A DNA stretch of 10,220 bases from Baffinella frigidus (Eukaryota; Cryptophyceae; Cryptomonadales; Baffinellaceae), in assembly GCA_026770585.1 (NCBI GenBank), contig MU648014.1:21500-31719 (forward strand). The letters run 5' to 3'. Made by a program: the position numbers and the translations under genes. The notes beneath the pieces are model-generated. The model did not search any database, was not told the DNA's origin, and saw only the letters and a list, made by a program, of their open reading frames with translations. Below are positions 1-6,208 of the stretch, piece after piece; the first letter of the stretch is position 1, and the number at the start of each line of letters is the position of its first letter.

Positions 1-94
1 ATACCCTACACCCTACACCCTACACCCTACACCCTACACCCTACACCCTACACCCTACACCCTACACCCTATACCCTACACCCTACACCCCACA
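1..94 (+). repeat. CCCTACA telomere-type array at the window edge
   Basis: About thirteen head-to-tail CCCTACA heptamers, with one CCCTATA variant and decay to CCCCACATCTTACAACCC at the inner edge. The other strand reads TGTAGGG, one base different from the TTTAGGG repeat found in the internal tracts of this window. A C-rich strand running inward from the left edge is the orientation of a left chromosome end, so this may be the telomere or its proximal variant zone. The window may also start inside a longer array, so the true end cannot be fixed. Confidence 0.85.
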
Positions 95-103
95 TCTTAC
101 AAC

Positions 104-106
<3 letters not shown>

Positions 107-140
<34 letters not shown>
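107..140. repeat. (TC)n microsatellite
   Basis: Seventeen uninterrupted TC dinucleotides directly inside the telomere-type array, followed by a short pyrimidine-rich tail to about 155. It separates the heptamer array from the first subtelomeric repeats. Confidence 0.95.
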
Positions 141-146
<6 letters not shown>

Positions 147-176
147 CCTCTGTCTAAGAGTGGGCAGGCAACCTGC

Positions 177-249
177 GAGGACCACTTAGTGAGCACTAAG
201 TGGACCTCGTAGGTCCACTTAGTGACCCCTAAGTGGACCTCGTAGGTGG
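177..249. repeat. Tandem CACTTAG/CTAAGTGG dyad repeats
   Basis: The unit CTAAGTGGACCTCGTAGGT occurs at 196-214 and 229-247, a 33-bp period. Each unit is paired with an inverted half (CCACTTAGTG), so the stretch holds two imperfect dyads, about 178-208 and 211-240. Related words occur in the ends of the element at 537-643 (CTTAAGTGGCCA), at 6670 (CTTAAGTGGAC) and at 9346 (CTTAGTGGAC), so this is a local vocabulary of the region. Confidence 0.8.
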
Positions 250-536
250 TCCAATCTCATCCCAAGCCCCTGACGGGCTCCAACGTAACAGCTGGAGTGT
301 GGGTAAATTAAGGTTTAGGTCCGCTCTTCAACTCGGTGTCAACCTACGAGGTGTTTCATGCTCACCACACCACCGAGGATACCTCAGGCTCAGTGCAGGG
401 AGAGGCGGGAGGGCAGAAGCCTCAGTACCCCAGAGGGGTGCATGTGTGTAAGAGAATGCACGCCCATCACACAGGATTAAAGATAGAGAGTGGTGGGGGG
501 GGGGCTGATAGCAACGTTTCTCGATCACGTAGCACG
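250..536. other. Subtelomeric spacer, no gene seen
   Basis: Three short overlapping reading frames cross this stretch. None has protein-like composition, a conserved neighbour or a recognisable motif. A G9 run ends at about 504. I see no RNA gene. Confidence 0.6.
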
Positions 537-643
537 CTATCCCTTAAGTGGCCATGCCGTCAAATTTGACGGACAAGAGGTCCTAGGCAGGTCCTAGGGC
601 CCTACCGTAGGGCGTATGAGCCTACTGGCCACTTAAGGGATAG
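537..643. mobile_element. Small fold-back element (MITE-like), 107 bp
   Basis: Perfect 18-bp terminal inverted repeats: CTATCCCTTAAGTGGCCA at 537-554 and its complement at 626-643. Inside are a 16-bp perfect palindrome (CCGTCAAATTTGACGG, 557-572), a tandem pair of AGGTCCTAGG words and the dyad CCCTACCGTAGGG. There is no room for a transposase, so it would be non-autonomous. No clear target-site duplication is visible, so the superfamily cannot be assigned. The CCTAC-n-GTAGG core is shared with other elements in this window that have unrelated ends. Confidence 0.75.
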
Positions 644-808
644 GAAAGCCCCGGCGCAGGGCAGGGTGAGGCTTGAGGGCGGAAGCTTCATGTGCTTGGA
701 GTTAGAGTGTAGGGAGTAGGGTGTGGGGCTCCACGGTCGCTCCGGTACACACGATGCAGGGGAAGTAGAGGCTGGGTAGAGCCCATACCCCTCCTCCTCT
801 AAAACAGG
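644..808. other. Spacer, nothing recognised
   Basis: G-rich on this strand, with no convincing reading frame and no RNA gene. Confidence 0.5.
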
Positions 809-842
809 TCAACTTTGGGAACTGATCAACTTTGGGAACTGA
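809..842. repeat. 17-bp tandem duplication
   Basis: The unit TCAACTTTGGGAACTGA appears twice in exact tandem at 809-825 and 826-842. A diverged relative (GAATCAACTTTACTCGAAC) sits near 2336 at the matching place upstream of a second copy of the following repeat. Confidence 0.85.
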
Positions 843-845
843 CCG

Positions 846-1054
846 TGCGGCGATGCATCAAAAGGGGAAATCAATCAGAGAGTTTGAGGGCAAAAGGACA
901 GCCTTAAACCCTGAATCCTAAACCCTAAACCCTAAACCCTAAACCCTAAACCCCAAACCCCAAACCCTAAACCCTAAACCCTCAACCCTAAACCCTAAAC
1001 CCTAAACCCTAAACCCTCACACGAGCAGACAGGCGTTCGTGGCCCATTCATTCT
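846..1054 (+). repeat. Dispersed subtelomeric repeat split by telomere repeat
   Basis: The left part (about 848-880, with GATGCATCAAAAGGGGAAA) resembles 2404-2433. The right part (1019-1054, ACGAGCAGACAGGCGTTCGT, then CCCATTCATTCT) resembles 2465-2500. At 2404-2500 the two parts are joined by about 30 bp of ordinary sequence. Here they are separated by the CCCTAAA tract at 903-1018. Confidence 0.6.
903..1018 (+). repeat. Interstitial telomere tract (CCCTAAA)n
   Basis: About sixteen CCCTAAA units with CCCCAAA, CCCTCAA and CCTGAAT variants. The orientation is the same as the terminal array. The other internal tracts in the window run mainly in the opposite direction. Confidence 0.95.
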
Positions 1055-1112
1055 CTTCTTCTTCTCTTCTTTATTACTCTCGATACAGGTCCTAGGCATG
1101 TCCTTGAGCCGT

Positions 1113-1150
1113 GAGCACGAACAAACGGGCGTCCGTGTTTTATTCATTCG
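1113..1150 (+). repeat. Further copy of the CACGAACAGACAGGCG repeat
   Basis: GAGCACGAACAAACGGGCGT followed by CCGTGTTTTATTCATTCG. It aligns with 1019-1054 and 2465-2500, so at least three diverged copies lie within 1.5 kb. No coding frame is common to them. Confidence 0.65.
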
Positions 1151-1172
1151 GCAGGGGACAGAGTCCCGCGTA

Positions 1173-1258
1173 AAGTCACTCCGGCTATCCTACACGAGAC
1201 TGTGTCCCCGGCTATGGTTAAGTCACTCCGGCTATCCCACACGGGACGGTGTGTCCAG
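1173..1258 (+). repeat. 47-bp imperfect tandem repeat
   Basis: The word AAGTCACTCCGGCTATCC starts at 1173 and again at 1220. Each is followed by ACACGRGAC and TGTGTCC with a few substitutions. A C9 run follows just after, at about 1264. The overlapping plus-strand frame (1098-1421) is built from these repeats and is not considered a gene. Confidence 0.8.
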
Positions 1259-1259
1259 A

Positions 1260-1480
1260 TCAACCCCCCCCCCTTGCTCCAACGCACTGCGCGTCTGTGC
1301 AACCGCTGCTTCCAAGAGCGCTGCTTTTGTCCGCCCCGACTTGAGCACCTGTGCTTTACGAACCCGGTTCGCGGACATCCTCGTCGAAAGGAAGCTGAAG
1401 GATAAAGCAGGGCTACGCTGAACGCGTGGTGGAGGTGGGGATATTACGAAACGGCCGATTCGTGGCAAGTGTTTGTGATC
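1260..1480. other. Spacer, no supported gene
   Basis: Frames are open on both strands (about 1232-1573 minus and 1098-1421 plus), but they are mutual shadows in moderately GC-rich DNA and run across repeat boundaries. No domain or conserved motif is visible. Confidence 0.45.
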
Positions 1481-1486
1481 TGATGT

Positions 1487-1579
1487 GATCCGAAAGGAAG
1501 CATGGCGTTTCTGCAGAACAAGTTTCGGTGTCCGCCTATGTTGGGAGCTGAAGAAGAACCTCAAGGACCTCAAGGACGG
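1487..1579 (+). repeat. Diverged third copy of the CTGCAG repeat
   Basis: It shares GATCCGAAaGG, ATGnnnTnTCTGCAG, TATGTTGGGAGC and an AAGGACCT tail with 2050-2147 and the inverted copy at 9411-9562. The shared short frame is partly kept: DPKGSMAFLQNKFR here against DPKAKMLSLQSFLR in the other two. It then shifts, because about 10 bp are missing before TATGTTGGGAGC. Confidence 0.6.
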
Positions 1580-1620
1580 CCCTGCGCCAAAACACCACGC
1601 CCATCAGTGAGGCAAGCTCC

Positions 1621-1690
1621 GGCCGCAGGAAATAGCAAACCCTGCAGGGGCCTAAGCATAGGGCTACTCTGGCCGCAGGAAATAGCAAAA
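1621..1690 (+). repeat. 50-bp tandem repeat (GGCCGCAGGAAATAGCAAA)
   Basis: The unit GGCCGCAGGAAATAGCAAA starts at 1621 and at 1671, exactly 50 bp apart. The sequence between (GCATAGGGCTACT) matches the inner part of the fold-back family read in reverse. The second unit therefore seems to interrupt the half-copy of that element just downstream. Confidence 0.8.
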
Positions 1691-1694
1691 CCTT

Positions 1695-1733
1695 GGTCCT
1701 AGGGGGGGGCGTTTTCTTATGAGCGAGGTACCC

Positions 1734-1734
<1 letters not shown>
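1695..1734 (-). mobile_element. Half copy of the GGGGTACCTCG fold-back element
   Basis: GGTCCTAGGGGGGGGCGTTT runs into TTCTTATGAGCGAGGTACCCC, which is one arm of the family whose complete copies are at 1840-1982, 2610-2720 and 7053-7190. No matching opposite arm is found at the expected distance to the left. It is directly abutted by the CA microsatellite. Confidence 0.75.

Positions 1735-1736
<2 letters not shown>

Positions 1737-1782
<46 letters not shown>
1737..1782. repeat. (CA)n microsatellite
   Basis: About 23 CA dinucleotides with one CAAACA interruption near 1767. It lies between the half copy and a complete copy of the fold-back element. Confidence 0.95.
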
Positions 1783-1839
1783 CCATACTCGTACCATATA
1801 TCTCTCTGCATGGTGGCCATTGTGGCTTCGATCCGTACA

Positions 1840-1982
1840 GGGGTACCTCGATCATAAGAAAGCGACCCCCCCGTACCTCGATCATAAGAAAACGACCCCC
1901 CCTAGGACCCTACAGTAGCCCTATGCCTGGGACCCTATGGTGGTCCGAGGGGTTGGGCGGTTTCTTATGAGCGAGGTACCCC
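1840..1982. mobile_element. Fold-back element, complete copy 1, left arm duplicated
   Basis: It begins GGGGTACCTCGATCATAAG and ends with the inverted arm CTTATGAGCGAGGTACCCC. The left arm is present twice in tandem: GTACCTCGATCATAAGAAA at about 1842 and again at about 1872. The core is GGACCCTACAGTAGCCC, then CTATGCCTGGGACCCTATGG. No coding capacity, 143 bp. As with the other copies, TACA precedes the first G, but no unequivocal target-site duplication can be read. Confidence 0.8.
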
Positions 1983-1997
1983 TATGCCCCTCCTCCT

Positions 1998-2147
1998 CAA
2001 AAGAGCCACCCTTTATCCCCTCTACACGAGCCTCTGCACTGGAGAGCTAAACGCGATCCGAAGGCAAAAATGCTTTCTCTGCAGTCCTTTCTACGGAAGG
2101 GCGTGTCGTTGGGCTATGTTGGGAGCATTTAAAACCTAAAGGACCTA
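1998..2147 (+). repeat. 150-bp dispersed repeat, inverted partner at 9411-9562
   Basis: Near-identical in reverse complement to 9411-9562. Shared words include CCTCTGCACTGGAGAGC, TTTCTCTGCAGTCCTTTCTA, GGAAGGGCGTGTCGTTGG and an AAACCTAAAGGACCTAAA tail. The two copies are about 7.3 kb apart in opposite orientation, forming a long-range inverted repeat around the gene and most of the telomere-like DNA. Confidence 0.85.
2013..2132 (+). pseudogene. Conserved 39-codon reading-frame fragment inside the dispersed repeat
   Basis: The frame ends ...MLSLQSFLRKGVSLGYVGSI then TAA. The inverted copy (9428-9547, minus) has the same frame, the same stop and the same length. Five of 40 codons differ: two are synonymous and three are conservative (L/V, K/R, G/A). 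No ATG precedes it in the open frame, which runs back to a TGA at the edge of the fold-back element. It therefore looks like the C-terminal tail of a larger coding element, or a chance frame inside a recently duplicated repeat. I recognise no family. The flanking non-coding bases are also conserved, so selection is not shown. Confidence 0.35.
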
Positions 2148-2609
2148 AAATCAATTTAACCGAGGGACCTGTGCCGTGCGGTGACCGCGCCGGGGCAGAA
2201 GTGGGATTTTCACACACACTCGTTCGCGCTAAAAGGGTTTAGATGGCTTATCGTGGTACAGATTTTTTTAAATCCGGACGTGTTCCGCATGGCAAGAGCT
2301 CCAATTCCCATCACTTTTGGCGTGTTTCCCGGGTGGAATCAACTTTACTCGAACGAATCATCATTTTACTACACGGTCTTGAAAATTGAACGTGTGCCCT
2401 GGCGCGGTGCATCAAAGGGGGAACTCCATCAGAAAAACGACACCACGCACACAGGGCAGCGCTGGCACGAACAGACAGGCTGTTTTGTTCGAATCATTCT
2501 ACAACATCCTGGCACCTCGGCATGCTTCGCCCCCCCCCCCCGCGCTCCCAAGGAGGCGCCCGGTCTGTGCCGGGCTGCCGGCTGTGAGAACTGCCCCCAT
2601 ACACGTACA
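2148..2609. other. Spacer with repeat fragments, no supported gene
   Basis: 2336-2500 resembles 808-880 plus 1019-1054 and belongs to a dispersed repeat. A 148-codon plus-strand frame crosses the stretch, but it begins with GTG, passes through the repeat and ends in the left arm of the next fold-back element. It has no recognisable motif, so I do not call it. A C10 run lies at about 2530. Confidence 0.5.
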
Positions 2610-2720
2610 GGGGTACCTCGCTCATAAGAAACAACCCCCCTAGGACCCTACAGTAGGACCATGCCTATGGTCCTAGGGTGGTCCTATGGGGGGGTTGGTT
2701 TCTTATGAGCGAGGTACCCC
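2610..2720. mobile_element. Fold-back element, complete copy 2, 111 bp
   Basis: The cleanest member. Its terminal inverted repeats are perfect for 23 bp, starting GGGGTACCTCGCTCATAAG. Pairing continues inward through CCCCCC and TAGGACC, so nearly the whole element could fold into one hairpin around CCTACAGTAGGACCATGCC. It has no coding capacity. It ends 24 bp beyond the stop codon of the minus-strand gene, so the gene's 3' untranslated region probably runs into it. Confidence 0.85.
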
Positions 2721-2744
2721 TTAGCGGTTGTGAGGACGGTTGGG

Positions 2745-4340
2745 CTAGACATGAGATTGTCCGACGCAGATTGTGGAGCTGCCATCGCTCAGGTGCCCCC
2801 CCCCTGGGGAAACCTTGAGCTCCTCGAGGAGCTGGGACACATCCTCGACCGACGAACACTTCTTCCCCACACTATCAATGCCCACGATCTTGGAAAAGAA
2901 TTGTAAGGTGCCTTTTCCCCATGTACAGGACGCGACGAGAGTCTTGGCTGAATCGATCCTGATCAACGTCGCTCGCAGGTAGCGGTCGAGAGGCTGCTCT
3001 GGGTCGGCGACGAAGAACAGGGCATCCAGCCCGCCATGAGAGCATCCGACCTTCCCGCCGACAAAGGTCATCGAGACGCTGGTCGACAAGCCTCCGAAAA
3101 GATTGAAGAGAACGCGCTGAGAGATCGACACCTGATTAAGGGTTTCGGTTTTAGGTTGAGATTTTAGGGTTTAGGGTTTAGGGTTTAGAGTTTCGGGTTT
3201 CGGGTTTCGGGTTTAGGAGACCGTGTCGTCAGGATTGAGTCGAATTTTCCACGTGTCCGTGATGCGTAGTGCCTTGCGGGTCAGCCACGAGGTAGAACGT
3301 TGGGCGATGTTGAGGGCGCTTGTGGCTGCGTTCTCCAGCTGGGCTGCCGCACGGGATAACACACTGGCGCCGCTCCCCCCCTCTTTCGAAAACTCGAGGT
3401 TGAAAAAAATTGCGATTTGCTCCAACGGTTTCATGGTCCCCACCTCCATGTCGTAAGTGCCCGGTGCCACCTCCATGTCCAGCAAATTCCGAATGTGCGC
3501 CGCCTGTAACGTCCACTGCTGCGGCGTGCCTCCGCTCAGATCCGCCGTGAACACCCCGATCGCCTCTGGAATCGTTCTCTGCCCGAAATAAGGCAGCCGC
3601 ATGCCAGCAGCTGGCGATTCCCCAGCAAGCTGCAGAGGCTGCACCCCGACCAGCGTGAGCTTGACGTGACGCATCATGAGTAGCCATGCCGGATTGCGCA
3701 GACCAGGCGGCCCTGGCGCGCGGGTGAAGAAGCGCACCGTGATGGACCGCCCCACAACTTTGTCGCGGTCCAGGAAGGTCTCTCCGCACGGCTCGCTTGC
3801 GTCCCTCACCACCGACTGACAGAAGCTGTGGAAGTCGTCGCCGTCCCTCGACTCCAGTGAGACCCGGATGTTGCCGCGCGCCTCAGCCGGAACCCAAGCT
3901 GTCAGGTCCTGGAAGAACGGGCTCTGGTGCGCGATCTTGCCGGTCTTCAAGTCGATGGCGATCAGTCCGGCCCCCGCCTGCGTGATGTAGGCTTGCTCCA
4001 CCGCACCCGGCGCCATCAGCCTGGTCCGCCCTGACTTGAGCGCCTTTGGCGCCAGCCGCACAGCGTGCACGACGTCTTGCAGGAGCTCCTCCTGCGTGCG
4101 CCCTCGCAACGCCTTGGACCTGCGCCCTGTTGGTCCCTTGTTCTCGGTCATGGTGGGCGCCAGCAACGTAAGCTTCGCCCACAGAGCGGTTGTGTTCGCG
4201 CGCTCTTTCTGCTTGCGTAGCTTCAGCTCCTCCTTGCTCGCGTAAGGACGCACCGCATCGGACGCCGTGCGTCCGCCCACTGCTGCCCGCGCATGACTTG
4301 CCTCCTGCGACCAGGCCCCGCCAGGCCCAGCAGAGAACAT
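2745..4340 (-). CDS. Two-exon gene, about 501-residue protein of unknown function
   Basis: Exon 1 is 4340-3222 and exon 2 is 3131-2745 (stop TAG at 2745-2747). The 90-bp intron between them is phase 0. The start ATG at 4340 has ACC before it, a good eukaryotic context. The N-terminus (residues 1-30) is Ala/Gly-rich. Residues 36-110 are Lys/Arg-rich and probably helical (KEELKLRKQKERANTTALW). Residues 117-235 look like an alternating beta-rich fold (LIAIDLKTGKIAH, VVGRSITVRFFTR, VKLTLVGVQPL). Residues 327-357 could be an amphipathic helix. Exon 2 continues in the same style (SVSMTFVGG, LRATLIRIDSAKTLVASCTW). No signal peptide, membrane segment or catalytic motif is evident, and I recognise no family. 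An open stretch of 38 codons without ATG lies upstream to TAA at 4455-4457, with an AG acceptor ending at 4440, so a further 5' exon is possible. The C-terminal tail after LLEELKV crosses a G9 run and is the least certain part. Even codon composition and lack of repeats set it apart from its surroundings. Confidence 0.65.
3132..3221 (-). other. GT-AG intron composed of telomere-like repeat
   Basis: Read on the minus strand, the boundary is ...GACGACACG | GTCTCCTAAACCC and the end is CCTTAATCAG | GTGTCGATC. Almost everything between is CCCTAAA or CCCGAAA heptamers (about 3136-3216). Without splicing, exon 1 stops two codons in at TAA (3213-3215). Exon 2 has no ATG at its start; its first is residue 394, twenty codons in. 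The length of 90 bp is normal for a short protist or algal intron. TTAAT just before CAG could serve as a branch site. There is no long pyrimidine tract beyond the C-rich repeat itself. It could instead be a telomeric insertion that broke the gene. Transcript evidence is not available here. Confidence 0.6.
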
Positions 4341-4432
4341 GGTGTCGCTTTCCGTCGGTCGTATTTCCTTCCCTTCGAAACCAACGGTGTGCCTGGCAAT
4401 CTGGCTATGTTTGACCAGAATGTCCTCTTGAC

Positions 4433-4520
4433 CAGTCAGCTGCGTCTGTGCATTTTATCCTGCAACCGCTCTCGTTTGCATGTCCACCTAAGCGACTAAG
4501 TCAATTATTATCTTCGTATA
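4433..4520 (-). repeat. Dispersed repeat at the gene's 5' side, inverted partner at 9315-9404
   Basis: On the minus strand it reads TTGACTTAGTCGCTTAGG, then GTGGACATGCAAACGAGAG, then CGGTTGCAGGATAAAATG. The plus strand at 9334-9394 reads TTGACTGAGTCGCTTAGTGG and CAAACGAGAGCGGTTGCAGG, then ATGAAAT. The match runs for about 85 bp with small indels. It covers the segment just upstream of the coding start (about 100-180 bp before the ATG), so it may hold the gene's leader or promoter. Confidence 0.75.
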
Positions 4521-4890
4521 CGTTGTATACTTGGTGATATACGACTCTGGGTAGGTCCCTCGAGATTGGGAACGTGCACGGGGGCAACTGTGTGTGGAAT
4601 AGGCAGAGGCCCTCACACATCGGGGTGCTCTGCGGGGAGCCATCGGGGGACTGGGCTTCCTTATGGATTTCTGCCTCTGATGGACTTCCCCAATATGGGT
4701 AGTGGCAGTTTCTTGGGTAGGAAAATGCTTGTGCATTTCCCAGATATTTTTCTATCCTCGCCTCAATTCTTGCACCGTGCATTTCACTTTCGAATAAAGT
4801 CAATAAGTGTCAATAAATAATCTTCTCTCTCGTGTGACCTCCCCAGTCTATCATCAGAAGATAAACTCGACTGTGACTGTCTTGGTCTGA
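4521..4890. other. Intergenic region, no supported gene
   Basis: Two GTATAC palindromes flank a 3-bp spacer at 4516-4530, and AT-rich sequence follows. AATAAA words on the plus strand at about 4793 and 4814 could be polyadenylation signals, but no plus-strand gene ends here. A weak resemblance to the repeat at 2404-2433 is seen on the minus strand near 4650-4685. Frames of 82-100 codons on the minus strand look like shadows. Confidence 0.45.
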
Positions 4891-4919
4891 GTCTCTGCCA
4901 TAGCGCACGCATGTGGAAA

Positions 4920-4957
4920 ACCCACGTATGTGGGTGGAATACCCACATATGTGGGTA
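4920..4957. promoter_or_regulatory. Pair of ACCCACRTATGTGGGT palindromes
   Basis: ACCCACGTATGTGGGT (4920-4935) is a palindrome with one central mismatch. TACCCACATATGTGGGTA (4940-4957) is perfect over 18 bp. They are almost the same sequence 21 bp apart, about two helical turns, which suits a dimeric DNA-binding protein. No such factor can be named from sequence alone. Confidence 0.5.
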
Positions 4958-4991
4958 ATGCCCCGAAAACACCCTTCCCGTGACCTGAGCG

Positions 4992-5056
4992 AAAATCTGA
5001 GAGCACTTCCTAGCACCAAAACTGCGAGATCCAGTTGAGATGTGCTCTCAGATTTT
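4992..5056. repeat. 15-bp inverted repeat with 35-bp loop
   Basis: AAAATCTGAGAGCAC at 4992-5006 is perfectly complementary to 5042-5056. It could form a stem in DNA or in a transcript. It is not a bacterial terminator. Confidence 0.8.
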
Positions 5057-5118
5057 AGTATGGGTCTCTGCAATAGCGCCTAGGGGCGCCTAGGGCAAGG
5101 CCGCGAAAGAATAAATTC

Positions 5119-5188
5119 ATTGTAGCAGCTGCTACAATTTGACTGGAATTGTAGCGGTTGCTACATTTTTTGTGTAGCAGCTGCTACA
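5119..5188. repeat. Three tandem TGTAGCAGCTGCTACA palindromes
   Basis: Copy 1 is a perfect 20-bp palindrome at 5119-5138 (core TGTAGCAGCTGCTACA). Copy 2 at 5150-5165 is TGTAGCGGTTGCTACA, whose two central mismatches would be G-U wobble pairs in RNA. Copy 3 at 5173-5188 is again the perfect 16-mer. Start-to-start spacings are 29 and 23 bp. The compensatory look of copy 2 suits an RNA hairpin. Alternatively these are operator-like sites with a CAGCTG centre. Confidence 0.75.
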
Positions 5189-5189
5189 A

Positions 5190-5529
5190 AAAAACGGCCA
5201 TCATCAAGATTAAGACATATTCGTAGGAACGCCCCTATGCCCCCAGGGAATTACCCCGTAGGGCATATGGATTTTGCGAAGTACCCTGGCCAGGGTCCTT
5301 AAAAAGAATCAGACCTCAGAAGCAATTCAAAAGTTGATTCATGGAAAAAATTAGGAAATTCTCCTCAAAAGTAGCGGGCCCGGATGAGTTGACTGATCCG
5401 AGTTTAATTTCCAGATTCGGACTGTATTTGTGTGTCAGGTATTTTGACCATGAATCCCAATGTCATTCATCCATCTTCTAGTTTCGAAATCAGTGCCCCA
5501 CCCCTGCGTTTCCGCCCAGCGGGCACAGA
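5190..5529. other. Spacer, no gene seen
   Basis: AT-richer DNA with no reading frame of note. A weak dyad of CCCCTATGCCC and GGGCATATGG lies at about 5233-5271, reminiscent of the cores of the fold-back elements. Confidence 0.45.
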
Positions 5530-5689
5530 CCACACAGCGGACTACGAAGGGATTTTGAATCACCCCTAAGCGATAAGACCCAGGACCCTACGGTAGGCAA
5601 CTCGTAGGGCCATAGGGGGTTCCTACAGATAAGGTAACGGAAACTCGGGCTCTCAGCGCCCGAAAATCCCTTCGTAGCCCACTGTGTGG
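5530..5689. mobile_element. 160-bp terminal-inverted-repeat element
   Basis: The left end 5530-5556 (CCACACAGCGGACTACGAAG, then GGATTTT) pairs with 5663-5689 at 25 of 27 positions. The interior includes AGGACCCTACGGTAGGC and TCGTAGGGCCATAGGGGG, so it carries the same CCTAC-n-GTAGG core as elements with different ends. It has no coding capacity and no clear target-site duplication, so the superfamily is unknown. Confidence 0.75.
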
Positions 5690-5909
5690 AACGTCCGGCT
5701 GCCGCATTGCACTGCGAGCCAGGATTTTTTGCTCAAGTCGCCCCCCCCTGAATCTGGCCACTTTAGAAACTCGGACCCCCAGGGGGGTCCAGTTTACTTC
5801 ACGCGCGGTGAAATAGGATCAAAGTTGACTAATACAAAATCTTCTGGCTAGCAGTGCGTCGGAGTAGGACTCCTCCGTGTTCCGCACGTAGCACGTTTGC
5901 AGTTTACTG
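5690..5909. other. Spacer before the telomere-like tract
   Basis: It contains the near-palindrome GGACCCCCAGGGGGGTCC at about 5775-5792 and a C7 run. No gene is seen. Confidence 0.5.
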
Positions 5910-6155
5910 TTTAGGGTTTAGGGTGTAGGGTTTGGGGTTGAGGGTATAGGGTTTAGGGTTTAGGGTTTAGGGTTTAGGGTTTAGGGTTTAGGGTTTAGGG
6001 TTTAGATTTTAGGGTTTAGGGTTTGGGGTTTAGGGTTTGAAGTTTAGGGTTTAGGGTTTAGGGTTTAGGATTTAGGGTTCAGGGTTCAGGGTTTAGGGTT
6101 TAGGGGGTGGGGTTTAGGCTTTAGGGTTGAGTTTTGAGGATTTAGGTGTTAGGGT

Positions 6156-6208
<53 letters not shown>

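Larger units (their letters stand above)
4891..5079. repeat. 16-bp direct repeats enclosing palindromes and a hairpin
   Basis: GTCTCTGCCATAGCGC at 4891-4906 and GTCTCTGCAATAGCGC at 5064-5079 (15 of 16 identical) bracket three dyads: 4920-4935, 4940-4957 and the 15-bp stem at 4992-5056. The arrangement could be a small inserted unit with flanking duplications, or a regulatory array about 550-740 bp upstream of the minus-strand gene. Confidence 0.65.

Noticed and set aside
1098-1573. Overlapping frames of 107 and 113 codons on opposite strands
   Set aside because: They run through tandem and dispersed repeats and a C9 run. Composition looks like shadows, not genes.
2484-2500. GTTCGAATC word resembling a tRNA T-arm
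   Set aside because: No acceptor, D-arm or anticodon arm can be built around it, and the word lies inside a dispersed repeat.
2181-2627. 148-codon plus-strand open frame
   Set aside because: It starts with GTG, crosses a dispersed repeat shared with 846-1054 and ends inside a fold-back arm. No protein-like motif.
3229-4182. Other frames overlapping the minus-strand gene (186 and 99 codons)
   Set aside because: They lie in alternative frames of the same GC-rich coding DNA, with low-complexity Ala/Gly/His/Arg composition typical of shadows.
4501-4803. 100-codon and 82-codon minus-strand frames upstream of the gene
   Set aside because: Overlapping each other in different frames with no motif. 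The first ends in AT-rich sequence and neither shows a splice link to the gene that I can support.
5119-5188. CRISPR array
   Set aside because: Only three units, each a full palindrome, with short unequal spacers (about 7-13 bp). No cas genes, and a eukaryotic setting.
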